The notes beneath the pieces were generated by a model. That model ran no database searches, was not told the DNA's origin, and saw only the letters and a list, made by a program, of their open reading frames with translations. A stretch of 64,000 nt of DNA from Methylobacterium fujisawaense (lineage in GTDB: Bacteria > Pseudomonadota > Alphaproteobacteria > Rhizobiales > Beijerinckiaceae), in the NCBI RefSeq assembly GCF_014138435.1, contig NZ_JACJIM010000006.1, positions 310,001 to 374,000 on the forward strand. The letters run 5' to 3'. Made by a program: the position numbers and the translations under genes. Positions 16,736 to 26,287 of this stretch are shown here, in pieces (position 1 is the first letter of the stretch; the number at the start of each line of letters is the position of its first letter).

Positions 16736-18031
16736 ATGCTCGCGCTCGCCATTTTCCTTGCCACCCTCGTGTTCGTCATCTGGCAGCCCAGGGGCCTCGG
16801 GATCGGATGGAGCGCACTGGCCGGCGCGGGGGTCGCTCTCGCCGCGGGCGTGATCCATCCGGGCGACATTCCGGTGGTCTGGCATGTCGTCTGGGACGCC
16901 ACGTTCACCTTCGTGGCGCTCATCATCCTCTCCCTGCTGCTCGATGAGGCCGGGTTCTTCCATTGGGCGGCCCTGCACATCGCCCGCTGGGGCGGCGGCC
17001 GGGGCCGGCGGCTGTTCCCGCTGGTCGTGCTCCTCGGCGCGGCCATCGCGGCGGTGTTCGCCAACGACGGCGCGGCGCTGCTGCTGACGCCGATCGTGCT
17101 GGCGATCCTGCTCCGGCTCGATTTCAAGCCGGCGGCGGCCCTGGCGTTCATCGTCGCCTGCGGGTTCGTGGCGGACAGCACCTCCCTGCCGCTGGTGATC
17201 TCCAACCTGGTCAACATCGTCTCCGCCAACTTCTTCGCCGTGACCTTCGGCCGGTACGCCGCCGTGATGGTGCCGGTGAACCTGGTGTCCCTGGCGGCGA
17301 CGCTGCTGGTGCTGTGGGCCTATTTCCGGCGCGACGTGCCGGAAGCCTACCCGGTCGATGCCCTCGAACGCCCGGCCGACGCGATCCGCGATCCGCTGGT
17401 CTTCCGGGCGGCGTTCCCGCTGCTCGGCGTGCTGCTCGCCGCCTACTTCGTCACCGCGCCGTTCGGGGTGCCGGTGTCGGCCGTCACCTGCGCCGGCGCG
17501 GCGGTGCTCCTGCTGCTCGCCAACCGGGGCGGGATCATCCCGATCCGCAAGGTGCTGACCGGCGCCCCCTGGCAGATCGTGCTGTTCAGCCTCGGCATGT
17601 ACCTCGTGGTCTACGGCCTCCGGAACGCCGGCCTGACCGACGCGCTGGCGAAGGGCCTGGTCTGGCTCGCCGGCCACGGCCCGTGGGCCGCCACCATCGG
17701 CACCGGCTTTGCCGCCGCGATCCTGTCGTCGCTGATGAACAACATGCCGAGCGTGCTGATCGGGGCGCTCGCGATCGAGCGGGCGCCGGACCTGTCGCCG
17801 CTGACCCGCGAGCTGATGGTCTACGCCAACGTGATCGGCTGCGACCTCGGGCCGAAGTTCACGCCGATCGGCAGCCTCGCCACCCTGCTCTGGCTGCATG
17901 TCCTGGACAGCAAGGGCCAGAGGATCACCTGGGGCCAGTACATGAAGGTCGGCCTGGTCATCACCCCGCCCGTGCTGCTGGCCACGCTGCTGGCGCTGGC
18001 GGCCTGGCTGCCGCTGCTCGGCACCCGGTAG
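16736..18031 (+). CDS. arsB: ArsB arsenite efflux permease
   Basis: A 431-residue, about 12-helix inner-membrane arsenite/antimonite exporter of the ArsB/NhaD-like superfamily. Characteristic segments are AAVFANDGAALLLTPIVLA, STSLPLVISNLVNIVSANFF and NVIGCDLGPKFTPIGSLATL. No ArsA ATPase gene follows, so it works as a secondary proton-driven carrier. It comes 34 bases after arsC. Confidence 0.96.
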   Translation: MLALAIFLATLVFVIWQPRGLGIGWSALAGAGVALAAGVIHPGDIPVVWHVVWDATFTFVALIILSLLLDEAGFFHWAALHIARWGGGRGRRLFPLVVLLGAAIAAVFANDGAALLLTPIVLAILLRLDFKPAAALAFIVACGFVADSTSLPLVISNLVNIVSANFFAVTFGRYAAVMVPVNLVSLAATLLVLWAYFRRDVPEAYPVDALERPADAIRDPLVFRAAFPLLGVLLAAYFVTAPFGVPVSAVTCAGAAVLLLLANRGGIIPIRKVLTGAPWQIVLFSLGMYLVVYGLRNAGLTDALAKGLVWLAGHGPWAATIGTGFAAAILSSLMNNMPSVLIGALAIERAPDLSPLTRELMVYANVIGCDLGPKFTPIGSLATLLWLHVLDSKGQRITWGQYMKVGLVITPPVLLATLLALAAWLPLLGTR

Positions 18032-18038
18032 GCCGCGC

Positions 18039-19208
18039 GTGTCCGGGGGGCGGCGCTGGCCGGTGATCTCCGCCCTCGGCGTGATCGAGATCCTCGCCTG
18101 GGGGTCCTCGTTCTACCTGCCCGCCGTGCTCGCCGGCCCGGTGGCGGAGAGCACCGGCTGGCCGCTGGCCTGGGTGGTCGGCGGTCTGTCCCTCGGGCTC
18201 CTCGTTGCCGCGTTCGCCGCGCCGCATGTCGGGGCGGCGATCCACCGCCACGGCGGCCGTCCGGTTCTGGCGCTGGCGGCGCTGCTGCTGGCGGCCGGCC
18301 TGATCACGCTGGCCGCCGCGCCGGTCCTGCCGGTCTACCTGGCCGGCTGGCTTCTGCTGGGGCTCGGCATGGGCTGCGGCCTGTACGATCCGGCCTTCGC
18401 CACCCTCGGGCGCCTCTACGGGGCGGCGGCACGGCCGGCGATCACCACCCTGACCCTGTGGGGCGGGTTCGCCAGCACCGTGTGCTGGCCGCTCTCGGCG
18501 TTCCTGGTCGCGCAGGTCGGCTGGCGGGGCGCCTGCCTCGCCTATGCCGGCCTGCACCTCGGGGTCACGCTGCCGCTGGTGCTCCTGCTGATCCCGAACC
18601 CGCCGGCGGCGGCGGCGGAGCACCGCGCGGCGCGCACCGGCCCTCTGTCCGCCTCCGAGCGGCGGGCGTTCCGGCTGTTCGCCGGGGTGCTGGTCCTCGG
18701 TGGCGCGATCATGGCGCTGGTGTCGGTGCATCTGCTGACGCTGCTGCAGGCGCGGGGCGTGGCGCTGGCGTCCGCCGTGTCCTACGCGGCGCTGATCGGC
18801 CCGGCGCAGGTCGGCGCCCGCATCGTGGAGATGTCGTTCGAAGGGCGGCATCACCCGCTGTGGACTCTCACCGCCGCCCTGGGCCTGGTGGCGCTGGGTT
18901 TGGTGCTGCTGGCCCTGGGGCTGCCGGGCGTCGGGATCTGGCTGGTGCTCTACGGCGGCGGCAACGGGATCTATTCGATCGCGCGGGGCACGGTGCCCTT
19001 GGCCCTGTTCGGTCCGGTGCGCTACCCGCTGGTGGTCGGCCGCCTGGCGCGGCCGGGGCTGGTCGCGCAGGCGCTCGCCCCGCCGGCCGGCGCGTTCGTG
19101 CTGACCCAGGCCAGCCCGGAGGCCCTGTTGTGGCTCTTGCTCGCCCTGAGCCTCGCCAATCTCGGGCTGGTCGGCGCGCTGTGGCATCTCCACCGCGCGG
19201 AGCGGTGA
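18039..19208 (+). CDS. MFS transporter at the end of the ars operon
   Basis: A 389-residue major-facilitator transporter with 12 predicted helices and no obvious extra domains. It starts with GTG seven bases after the arsB stop, which makes co-transcription near certain. Ars operons can carry MFS exporters: ArsJ (works with a GAPDH, absent here) and ArsK (exports trivalent arsenicals and antimonite). This gene could be an ArsK-like pump, but I cannot prove the subfamily from sequence alone. No ribosome-binding site of note precedes it, as expected for a coupled gene. Confidence 0.85.
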   Translation: MSGGRRWPVISALGVIEILAWGSSFYLPAVLAGPVAESTGWPLAWVVGGLSLGLLVAAFAAPHVGAAIHRHGGRPVLALAALLLAAGLITLAAAPVLPVYLAGWLLLGLGMGCGLYDPAFATLGRLYGAAARPAITTLTLWGGFASTVCWPLSAFLVAQVGWRGACLAYAGLHLGVTLPLVLLLIPNPPAAAAEHRAARTGPLSASERRAFRLFAGVLVLGGAIMALVSVHLLTLLQARGVALASAVSYAALIGPAQVGARIVEMSFEGRHHPLWTLTAALGLVALGLVLLALGLPGVGIWLVLYGGGNGIYSIARGTVPLALFGPVRYPLVVGRLARPGLVAQALAPPAGAFVLTQASPEALLWLLLALSLANLGLVGALWHLHRAER

Positions 19209-19744
19209 GACGGCGGCCAAGCCGACAGGCAGGGGATCGCGACACCGGCCCTGTCCCGCCGGCCGACGGGAGGGGGGATCGCGCGACCGCGACGAACCCT
19301 GCATGTTCGGCTGTTCGCGGCTCGGTCCATCGTCCCACTCCGCCGGGTCCAAGACCGGCCGATCCCCTCTCCTTGGCGGCGCCCGTCTTTCACAGGTGAA
19401 TCTTCGCGGGCCGTCGATCCTGGGGGCGCCGAAATACCGTGATGCAGGTGTATCGTTGGGTCTGTTGCTGTCCCGTATCGGGTGGGACGTTTAAATAAGA
19501 TGTAAATACATCGTGTGCCCGATCTGCCGGGGGATCGCGGGATTCGGTAGTCCGCCTTGGTTGATAACAATTTTTGAGGCCATGGCTCAGCTGCGAAATG
19601 TGCTATCGATAGAGCACAGGCGACCGAATCGGGCCCGTTTGCGCATCGAACCTGTATTGTCGCAGGGCGGGGCATCTGTGTTGGGCCGCCAAAGTCAGGA
19701 TCGACCGGGTTGTCCGGTTGGCGCGCTGCGCGAGTGTGTCGATC
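19209..19744. other. AT-richer intergenic region with two palindromes
   Basis: 536 bases without a convincing gene. The stretch 19440-19640 is clearly richer in A+T than its surroundings. It holds GATGT-AAAT-ACATC (19499-19512) and TGTGCT...AGCACA enclosing the exact palindrome CTATCGATAG (19599-19618), plus a CCCG-TAT-CGGG dyad near 19471-19483. These could be operators for the downstream efflux genes. Confidence 0.5.
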
Positions 19745-20062
19745 ATGATGTTTGCCGTTCCTGCCCTGCTGATGGAGCTGGCGTTGGCGACGCCGGTCTC
19801 GGACACGATGCCGGTCTTCGACGTTCACGGCAGCTGCCGGGCGGCGACGCAGCAGATGACCCTCGATGCCGGCCGGCAGAAGCTCTGCCTCGAGGATGAG
19901 GGGTCGGCGCGGGCCGAGGTCGAAAAAAAGTGGTCCAGCTACCCGGCCGGTGACCGGACACGCTGCGCGGCGGAAGCGCAACTCGACGGCCTGCCCAGCT
20001 ATGTCGATCTGCTCGAATGCCTGACCCTCGCCCGGGAAGCCAAGGCCGAGGATGGTCAGTAG
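19745..20062 (+). CDS. Small exported hypothetical protein upstream of the RND pump
   Basis: A protein of about 105 residues with a short signal peptide (MMFAVPALLMELALATPVS) and four cysteines in the mature part (CRAATQQM, LCLEDE, RCAAEA, LECLTLA). The cysteine spacing suggests disulfides in the periplasm. I know no named family. Two adjacent ATG codons (19745, 19748) are possible starts. It ends 57 bases before the efflux adaptor and may be in the same transcript. Confidence 0.65.
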   Translation: MMFAVPALLMELALATPVSDTMPVFDVHGSCRAATQQMTLDAGRQKLCLEDEGSARAEVEKKWSSYPAGDRTRCAAEAQLDGLPSYVDLLECLTLAREAKAEDGQ

Positions 20063-20119
20063 CCGCGGCAGGACCGAGGCCAAAGACCATCCGTAACGAT
20101 CTCAGGTTGAGGGCCGGCC

Positions 20120-21298
20120 GTGCCGATCGTGCTGCAGCTTCCCGGATCCGTCCGTCTTCTCGCCCTCGCGGCCATCGCCGGATGCGCTGCCGGTTGCCGC
20201 GATTCGAACCAGTACGTCCCGCCACCGCCGCCCGGCGTCTCGGTCTCGCAGCCGGTCGTGCGCACGGTGACGCGCTACTTCGAACTCACCGGCAACACCA
20301 AGGCGTTCGCGGCCGTCGATCTCGAGGCGCGGGTCCAGGGCTTTCTGGAGGCGATCACCTACAAGGACGGCGCCGTGGTGAAGGCGGGCGCGCCGCTCTT
20401 CGCCATCCAGCGCAACACCTACGAGGCGCAGCTCAAGCAGGCGCAGGGCGCCCTGGCGGCGCAGCAGGCCGCCCTGGCGAACGCCCAGTCCGAATATCAG
20501 CGCCAATCCACGCTGGGGCGGCAGGAATTCGCCTCGCAGGCCCGGGTCGAGGACGCGAAGACCAAGCAGGACCAAGCCAGCGCCGCCGTCATGGAGGCGC
20601 AGGCCAACCTCGACATCGCCACCATCAACCTCGGCTACACGCAGGTCTCCGCGCCCTTCGACGGCGTGGTCACCAACCACCTGGCGGATGTCGGGGCGCT
20701 CGTCGGCATCAGCGGGCCGACCAAGCTGGCGCAGCTCGTCCGCATCGATCCGCTCTACGTCTACTTCAACGTCAGCGAGCAGCAGGTGCTGCTGGTCAAG
20801 CAGCACCTGCGCGCGACGCAGCAGCCGCTGGGCGATCTGGCCAAGATACCGGTGGAGATCGGCCTGCAGACCGAGACCGGCTATCCGCATACCGGCCGGC
20901 TCGACTACCTCGCGCCGCAGGTCGATCCGTCCACCGGCACCCTGCTGGCCCGGGCGCTCATCGAGAACGGCGATCACGCGCTCCTCCCGGGCCTGTTCGT
21001 GCGGGTCCGGATCCCGGTCGGCCGCGACGACAAGGCGCTGCTGGTCCGCGACGACGCCATCGGGACGAACCAGCAGGGCAGCTACGTGCTCACGGTCGGG
21101 GCCGACAACACGGTCGCGCAACGGGTGGTGACGCTCGGGGCGCGGGACGGGCGGTACCGGGTGATCGAGGCGGGGCTCGCCCCCGGCGACTGGGTCGTCA
21201 CGGACGGCATCCAGCGAGCCATCCCCGGGGCCAAGGTCGCACCCCAGAAGTCGGCGGTGGCCGAGGCCTCTCCAGGCCCGGCGCCGCTTCAGCGGTGA
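20120..21298 (+). CDS. RND efflux periplasmic adaptor lipoprotein
   Basis: A 392-residue membrane fusion protein of the AcrA/MexA family. A lipobox (IAGC, Cys22) should attach it to the inner membrane. The order is beta-barrel, lipoyl (DLEARVQGFLEAITYKDGAVVKAG), helical hairpin (~100-150), second lipoyl half (GYTQVSAPFDGVVTNH) and barrel (PGLFVRVRIPVG). It bridges the RND transporter at 21446 to an outer membrane channel. No TolC-type gene is adjacent, so the channel must be encoded elsewhere. GTG start. Confidence 0.94.
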   Translation: MPIVLQLPGSVRLLALAAIAGCAAGCRDSNQYVPPPPPGVSVSQPVVRTVTRYFELTGNTKAFAAVDLEARVQGFLEAITYKDGAVVKAGAPLFAIQRNTYEAQLKQAQGALAAQQAALANAQSEYQRQSTLGRQEFASQARVEDAKTKQDQASAAVMEAQANLDIATINLGYTQVSAPFDGVVTNHLADVGALVGISGPTKLAQLVRIDPLYVYFNVSEQQVLLVKQHLRATQQPLGDLAKIPVEIGLQTETGYPHTGRLDYLAPQVDPSTGTLLARALIENGDHALLPGLFVRVRIPVGRDDKALLVRDDAIGTNQQGSYVLTVGADNTVAQRVVTLGARDGRYRVIEAGLAPGDWVVTDGIQRAIPGAKVAPQKSAVAEASPGPAPLQR

Positions 21299-21445
21299 GA
21301 CACCGGCCGGTGCGCCTGGCCGAGCCCGCGAGACCGATGGTCCAGGGCACCGATCCGCCCGGTCACCGGAGGCCGGCATCCGCCCATCCGCGGCCCGCCG
21401 ATGCGGCGGACCGCCCCTGAGACGCCGGCACCGAGGGCCAACGGC

Positions 21446-24400
21446 ATGATCTCGCGCTTCTTCATCGAGCGGCCGGTCCTGGCCAACGTGCTGGCCCTGA
21501 TCATGGTGCTGGTCGGCGCGGTGTCGCTCCTCAACCTGCCCGTGTCGCAATACCCCAACGTCGTGCCGCCGACGGTCCAGGTCACCACGCGCTATCCGGG
21601 TGCGAGCGCCCGCACGGTGATCGACACGGTGGCGCTGCCGATCGAGCAGCAGGTCAACGGCGTCGAGGGCATGCTCTACATGCAGTCGACCAGCGCGAGC
21701 GACGGCACCTACACCCTCACGGTCACCTTCGCGATCGGGACGGACGGCGATCAGGCGCAGGTTCTGGTGCAGAACCGCGTCGCGATCGCGATGTCCTCGC
21801 TGCCGCAGGCGGTCCAGGTCCAGGGCGTCACGACCCAGAAGAAATCCACCGCAATCCTGCAATTCGTGACGCTGTCGGCCACCGACGGGAAGTTCGACAG
21901 CCTGTTCCTGTCGAATTACGGCGTGATCAACGTGCAGAACGAGCTGGCCCGGCTCCCCGGCGTCGGCAACGTCACGGTGTTCGGCGCCGGCCAGTACGCG
22001 ATGCGGATCTGGCTGGACCCCGATCTGCTCCAGGCCCGGGGCCTCACCCCCGACGCCATCATCAACACCGTGCAGCAGCAGAGCCAGGAGGTCACCGCCG
22101 GGGCCCTGGGGATGCCGCCGGTGCCGACCGGACAGGATTTCCAGTACACCCTCAACATCAACGGGCGGCTGAACGACGCCCCGGATTTCGAGAACATCAT
22201 CATCAAGGCGGACGCGCAGGACGGCGGCCGCATCACCCGCCTGCGCGACGTCGGCCGGGTCGAACTCGGCGCGCAGACCTACAGCCAGTCCTTCACCCTG
22301 AACGGTCAGGCCGCCGCCGGCATCGGCATCTACCAGCTGCCGGAGGCGAACGCGCTCACGGTGGCGAACGCCGTCGGCACCCGGATGGCCGAACTCGCCA
22401 AGACCTTCCCGCCGGGCCTCGTCTACGCCATCCCGTTCGACACGACCGCGTTCGTCCAGGCCTCGATCCACGAAGTCTACAGGACGCTGTTCGAGGCCGC
22501 CGTGCTGGTCCTGATCGTCATCCTGGTCTTCGTCCAGGACTGGCGGGCCATGCTGGTGCCGGCCACGACGGTGCCGGTGACCATCATCGGCGCCTTCGCC
22601 GCCATGGCGGCGATGGGCTTCAGCGTGAACCTCTCGACTTTGTTCGCCATCGTGCTGGCGATCGGCATCGTGGTGGACGACGCCATCGTGATCGTCGAGG
22701 GCGTGGCCCACCATATCGACGAGGGCCTCTCGCCCCGGGCGGCGGCCGAGAAGGCGATGGAGGAGCTGTTCGGCCCGATCATCGGCATCACCCTGGTGCT
22801 CATGTCGGTCTTCGTGCCGGCCGCGTTCCTCCCCGGCCTGACCGGGCAGCTCTACAAGCAGTTCGCCCTGGTGATCGCCGCCACCGCGCTGATCAGCGCG
22901 ATCAACGCCGCCACGCTGAAGCCGACCCAATGCGCCCTGTGGTTGCGCAAGCCGGTGCCGCCGGAGAAGCGGAACCTGTTCTACCGCGGCTTCAACCGCG
23001 TCTACGGGGTCGTCGAGGGCTGGTACGCCCGGCTGATCGCCCACATGGTCCGGCACAGCGGCCTCATGGCCGTCCTCGCGCTCCTGCTGATCGGCCTGGC
23101 GGGATGGGGATTGACCCGCCTGCCCACCGCCTTCCTGCCCACGGAGGATCAGGGCTACGTGCTGATCGGGGCCCAGCTGCCCGACGGGGCCTCGAAGGAG
23201 CGCACCGACGCGGTGATGCAGCGCATCAGCGCGCAGGCGAAGGCGACGGCCGGCGTCGACAACGTGCTCACCATCAGCGGCATCTCGGTCCTCGATTCCA
23301 ACGCCACCCTGCCCAATGCCGGTGTCGCCTACGTCGTCCTCAAGGACTGGGACGCCCGGGCCAGGGAGAAGGGCCAGGATCTGCGCAGCCTCTACGACCG
23401 CTTCAACACGATGCTGGAGGGCGTCGAGGACGCCGCGACCTTCGTGCTCATCCCGCCGCCGATCCAGGGCATCGGCAATGCCAGCGGCTTCACCATGCAG
23501 GTGGAGCTGCGCAACGGCGACTTCGATTACCCCCTGCTGGAGAGCCTCGCCCGGACGATCGTCGCCGACGGGAACGCGCAATCGGGCTTGCGGAGGCTCA
23601 ACACCTCGTTCCGGGCCGGCGTGCCGCAGATCGCGATCGCGGTGGACCGGATCAAGGCCGAGGCGCTCGGCGTCACGGTCGGGCAGGTCTTCTCGACGCT
23701 CTCGAGCTACGTGGGGTCGTCCTACGTCACGCAGTTCAACAAGTTCGGCCGGACCTTCCAGGTCTACGTGCAGGCCGCGCCCGATTACCGGCTCCGCCCC
23801 GAGGACGTCGAGAACCTGAAGGTGCGGGCCGGCAACGGGGCGATGGTGCCGCTCGGCACCATCGTGGAGATCAAGACCGTGCAGGGCCCGTCCCTGATCA
23901 GCCTCTACAACCTCTACCCGACGGCCACGATCGTGGGCGGGGCGGCGCCGGGCTTCAGCTCCGGGCAGGCGCTGGACCTGATGCAGCAGATCGCCGCCAA
24001 GGTGCTGCCGCCGGGCACGGGCTATGACTGGACGGCGATGTCGTACCAGGAGAAGGCGGTCGGCGCGCAGATCTACCTCGTGTTCGGGCTCGCCATCCTC
24101 CTCGTCTACCTGGTCCTGGCCGGCCAGTACGAGAGCTGGATCCTGCCGCTGGCGGTCCTGCTCGGGGTGCCGCTGGCGCTCCTGGGCACGGTCGGGGCGC
24201 TGCTGCTGCTCGGCGTCGCCAACAACCTCTACACGCAGATCGGCCTGATCCTGCTGATCGCGTTGGCGAGCAAGAACGCCATCCTGATCGTCGAGGTCGC
24301 CCGCGAGAAGCGGCAGGCCGGTCTCGACATCGCGGCCGCGGCCGTGGAGGCGTCGCGGCTGCGCTTCCGCCCGATCCTGATGACCTCGTTCGCCTTCATC

Positions 24401-24619
24401 CTCGGCGTCCTGCCCCTCGTCACCGCCTCCGGGGCCGGCGCCGCCGCGCGCAAGTCGATCGGCATCACGGTGTTCAGCGGGATGCTGGCCTCGACCTGCC
24501 TGGCGGTGCTGTTCGTGCCGTGCTTCTACGTCATCCTGCAGCGCGTCGAGGAGCGGCGCGCGCAGGGGCGGCAGCCTGTGCCGACCGGGACCGCATCCTC
24601 GGCCCCCGAGAGGGTCTGA
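21446..24619 (+). CDS. HAE1-family RND multidrug efflux transporter
   Basis: A 1057-residue inner-membrane proton antiporter of the AcrB/MexB family. It begins with the canonical MISRFFIERPVLANVLALI. The proton-relay Asp pair is in GIVVDDAIVIVEG of helix 4, and the C-terminal half has SKNAILIVEVAREKR. Length is normal. Substrates are unknown, but the HAE1 type usually exports hydrophobic drugs and solvents. The frame is open 45 bases further upstream, but the ATG at 21446 matches the family start. It follows the adaptor by 147 bases. Confidence 0.96.
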   Translation: MISRFFIERPVLANVLALIMVLVGAVSLLNLPVSQYPNVVPPTVQVTTRYPGASARTVIDTVALPIEQQVNGVEGMLYMQSTSASDGTYTLTVTFAIGTDGDQAQVLVQNRVAIAMSSLPQAVQVQGVTTQKKSTAILQFVTLSATDGKFDSLFLSNYGVINVQNELARLPGVGNVTVFGAGQYAMRIWLDPDLLQARGLTPDAIINTVQQQSQEVTAGALGMPPVPTGQDFQYTLNINGRLNDAPDFENIIIKADAQDGGRITRLRDVGRVELGAQTYSQSFTLNGQAAAGIGIYQLPEANALTVANAVGTRMAELAKTFPPGLVYAIPFDTTAFVQASIHEVYRTLFEAAVLVLIVILVFVQDWRAMLVPATTVPVTIIGAFAAMAAMGFSVNLSTLFAIVLAIGIVVDDAIVIVEGVAHHIDEGLSPRAAAEKAMEELFGPIIGITLVLMSVFVPAAFLPGLTGQLYKQFALVIAATALISAINAATLKPTQCALWLRKPVPPEKRNLFYRGFNRVYGVVEGWYARLIAHMVRHSGLMAVLALLLIGLAGWGLTRLPTAFLPTEDQGYVLIGAQLPDGASKERTDAVMQRISAQAKATAGVDNVLTISGISVLDSNATLPNAGVAYVVLKDWDARAREKGQDLRSLYDRFNTMLEGVEDAATFVLIPPPIQGIGNASGFTMQVELRNGDFDYPLLESLARTIVADGNAQSGLRRLNTSFRAGVPQIAIAVDRIKAEALGVTVGQVFSTLSSYVGSSYVTQFNKFGRTFQVYVQAAPDYRLRPEDVENLKVRAGNGAMVPLGTIVEIKTVQGPSLISLYNLYPTATIVGGAAPGFSSGQALDLMQQIAAKVLPPGTGYDWTAMSYQEKAVGAQIYLVFGLAILLVYLVLAGQYESWILPLAVLLGVPLALLGTVGALLLLGVANNLYTQIGLILLIALASKNAILIVEVAREKRQAGLDIAAAAVEASRLRFRPILMTSFAFILGVLPLVTASGAGAAARKSIGITVFSGMLASTCLAVLFVPCFYVILQRVEERRAQGRQPVPTGTASSAPERV

Positions 24620-24780
24620 CACCGTGACGGAGGGCGCGCATCCCGGATTGCGTCGGGTCCCGGGGGGGCGGCGTGGCGGGTCCAGCCTGACGCCGCCGCG
24701 AGGATTTCGGCTCCTGGCGCGTCCCCCGCAGCAGGGCGGTCGAGCGTACCGCGACACCCGGGATCGGACGCCCCGCCGCT

Positions 24781-25599
24781 TCACCGCGTGACGATGCCGG
24801 GCTCCTTCGGACTGGGCCGGCGCTGCAGGATGAGAAGCCCGGCCGAGTAGATCAAAGAGACGAGGAGGGCGGCACACAGGGCGGCGGCGGCACCGAGGGC
24901 CTGGACCGTCAGGTGAAGCGTGAGCAGCGCCAGGCCGAAGCCGAAGACGCCCCGGATCGCAATGCTGGCCAAGCGTGCCATCGCGCCCCCGCCGATCCGG
25001 CGATGCAGGATCACGAAGGTGCTCGTCAGGGTGACCGGAAAGGCGGCGACCACCCCGGTCCGCGCCGGTCCCAGGGCCGAACTGACAGCCAGGACAACCG
25101 CCACGAACAGGGCCACGGCCGTCGCTCGGGCCAGGAGATCCACCGGTCGCGGCCGCGCGACGACCGCGCTCCGGACGAGGGAGGTTCGCACCGCCTGCCG
25201 GGTCGCGACGGCCCCCGCGCCATAGACGAGCGCGTTGAGCCCGAGGGCCGTCAGCGGCGTCCAGGACGCGGCGGATACGGGGATGGCCACCGCCAGCCAT
25301 GCCAGCGTCGCCGGACCGAGGGTCGAGCCCAGATCCCGGCCGCTGGCCCGCAGGGCGTAGACGGTCAGGAACAGGCCCGTCGCCGCATTGGCGGCGAAGC
25401 CGTTGAGGGCCGCCCCGGCGACGAAGTCGGTATCGTGTTCCAAGGCCATGAACAGGTAGGCCGGCCCGGCCGAGACCGGCAGGCTGACGATGAGGGCGCC
25501 CCAGACCGGTCCGAGGAGTTCCGCCAGCACGGAGGCCAGCACGACGACGGTTCCCGAGGCCAGCGCCCGGACCAGGGCTGTTACCCATATCGCTGCCAC
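24781..25599 (-). CDS. Polytopic membrane protein with two internal repeats
   Basis: A 272-residue integral membrane protein with about eight hydrophobic segments. I cannot name it. The two halves look related: LLGPVWGALIVSLPVSAGP (residues ~28-46) parallels ALGPARTGVVAAFPVTLTS (~180-198), each followed by a charged break and two further helices. That argues for an inverted or tandem repeat fold as in small transporters. It is convergent with the RND gene and divergent from the DsrE-like gene. No start signal stands out at the ATG (25599). Confidence 0.7.
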   Translation of the reverse strand: MAAIWVTALVRALASGTVVVLASVLAELLGPVWGALIVSLPVSAGPAYLFMALEHDTDFVAGAALNGFAANAATGLFLTVYALRASGRDLGSTLGPATLAWLAVAIPVSAASWTPLTALGLNALVYGAGAVATRQAVRTSLVRSAVVARPRPVDLLARATAVALFVAVVLAVSSALGPARTGVVAAFPVTLTSTFVILHRRIGGGAMARLASIAIRGVFGFGLALLTLHLTVQALGAAAALCAALLVSLIYSAGLLILQRRPSPKEPGIVTR

Positions 25600-25727
25600 G
25601 GCCGCTTCCCCGGCATCGCACCGCCGATCCGGATCGACTTCGGAGCCGCGGCTTCGCTATCACGGGCGCCGGGCCTGGGCCAAAGTCACGGGCTCCGGCA
25701 GGCGCCGGCCCCGACCGGAGATCAGCC

Positions 25728-26183
25728 ATGCGACAGCTCCCCCGACGCCCGATCCTGTTCCTGCTGGCCGGGCTCGCCGCCGCCCCGGTCTCTGCCGCCG
25801 AGACGGGCAGGGGGCACCGCGTCGTGTTCCAGGTGGACACAGCCGACCCGGCCACGATGAACCTGACGCTCAACAACGCCACCAACGTGGTCGATCATTA
25901 CCGCGCCAAGAACGAGGCGGTGGAGATCGACATCGTCGCCTTCGGGCCGGGCCTCGCCATGTATCGGGCCGACAAATCCACCGTGGCCGACCGGATCGCG
26001 CATTTCGCCGAGTCCGGCTTCCCGTCGAAGATCCAGTTCTCGGCCTGCAACAACACCAAGACCGCCATGGAGAAGGCCGAGGGGCATCCGATCCCGCTGC
26101 TGCCGCAGGCGACGATCGTTCCCTCCGGCGTCGTGCAGATCATGGAGCGGCAGGAGCAGGGGTGGAGCTATGTGCGGCCGTAG
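25728..26183 (+). CDS. Exported DsrE/DsrF-like protein
   Basis: A 151-residue protein with an N-terminal signal peptide (about 23 residues ending in VSAAE). The mature part fits the DsrE/F-like fold: HRVVFQVDTAD, LTLNNATNVVDHY, EIDIVAFGPGLAMY and a conserved central cysteine in KIQFSACNNTKTAM. Exported DsrE-like proteins are common in methylotrophs; their sulfur role is not shown. It is preceded by about 130 bases shared with the divergent membrane-protein gene. Confidence 0.8.
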   Translation: MRQLPRRPILFLLAGLAAAPVSAAETGRGHRVVFQVDTADPATMNLTLNNATNVVDHYRAKNEAVEIDIVAFGPGLAMYRADKSTVADRIAHFAESGFPSKIQFSACNNTKTAMEKAEGHPIPLLPQATIVPSGVVQIMERQEQGWSYVRP

Positions 26184-26287
26184 GGTGATCTGCCGGCGCG
26201 CGGCCTGCGCCGCCGCCGGTCCCGCGGCGGTGCGGGACGGGCGCGACTTCCGAAGTCCCGGCCGAGGAGCCGGTCCACCGACCGGGA

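Noticed and set aside
20102..25885. A 1,927-codon open frame on the minus strand
   Set aside because: It lies antisense to the RND adaptor and transporter; its product is Arg/Gly/Asp/His-rich noise caused by third-position GC bias.
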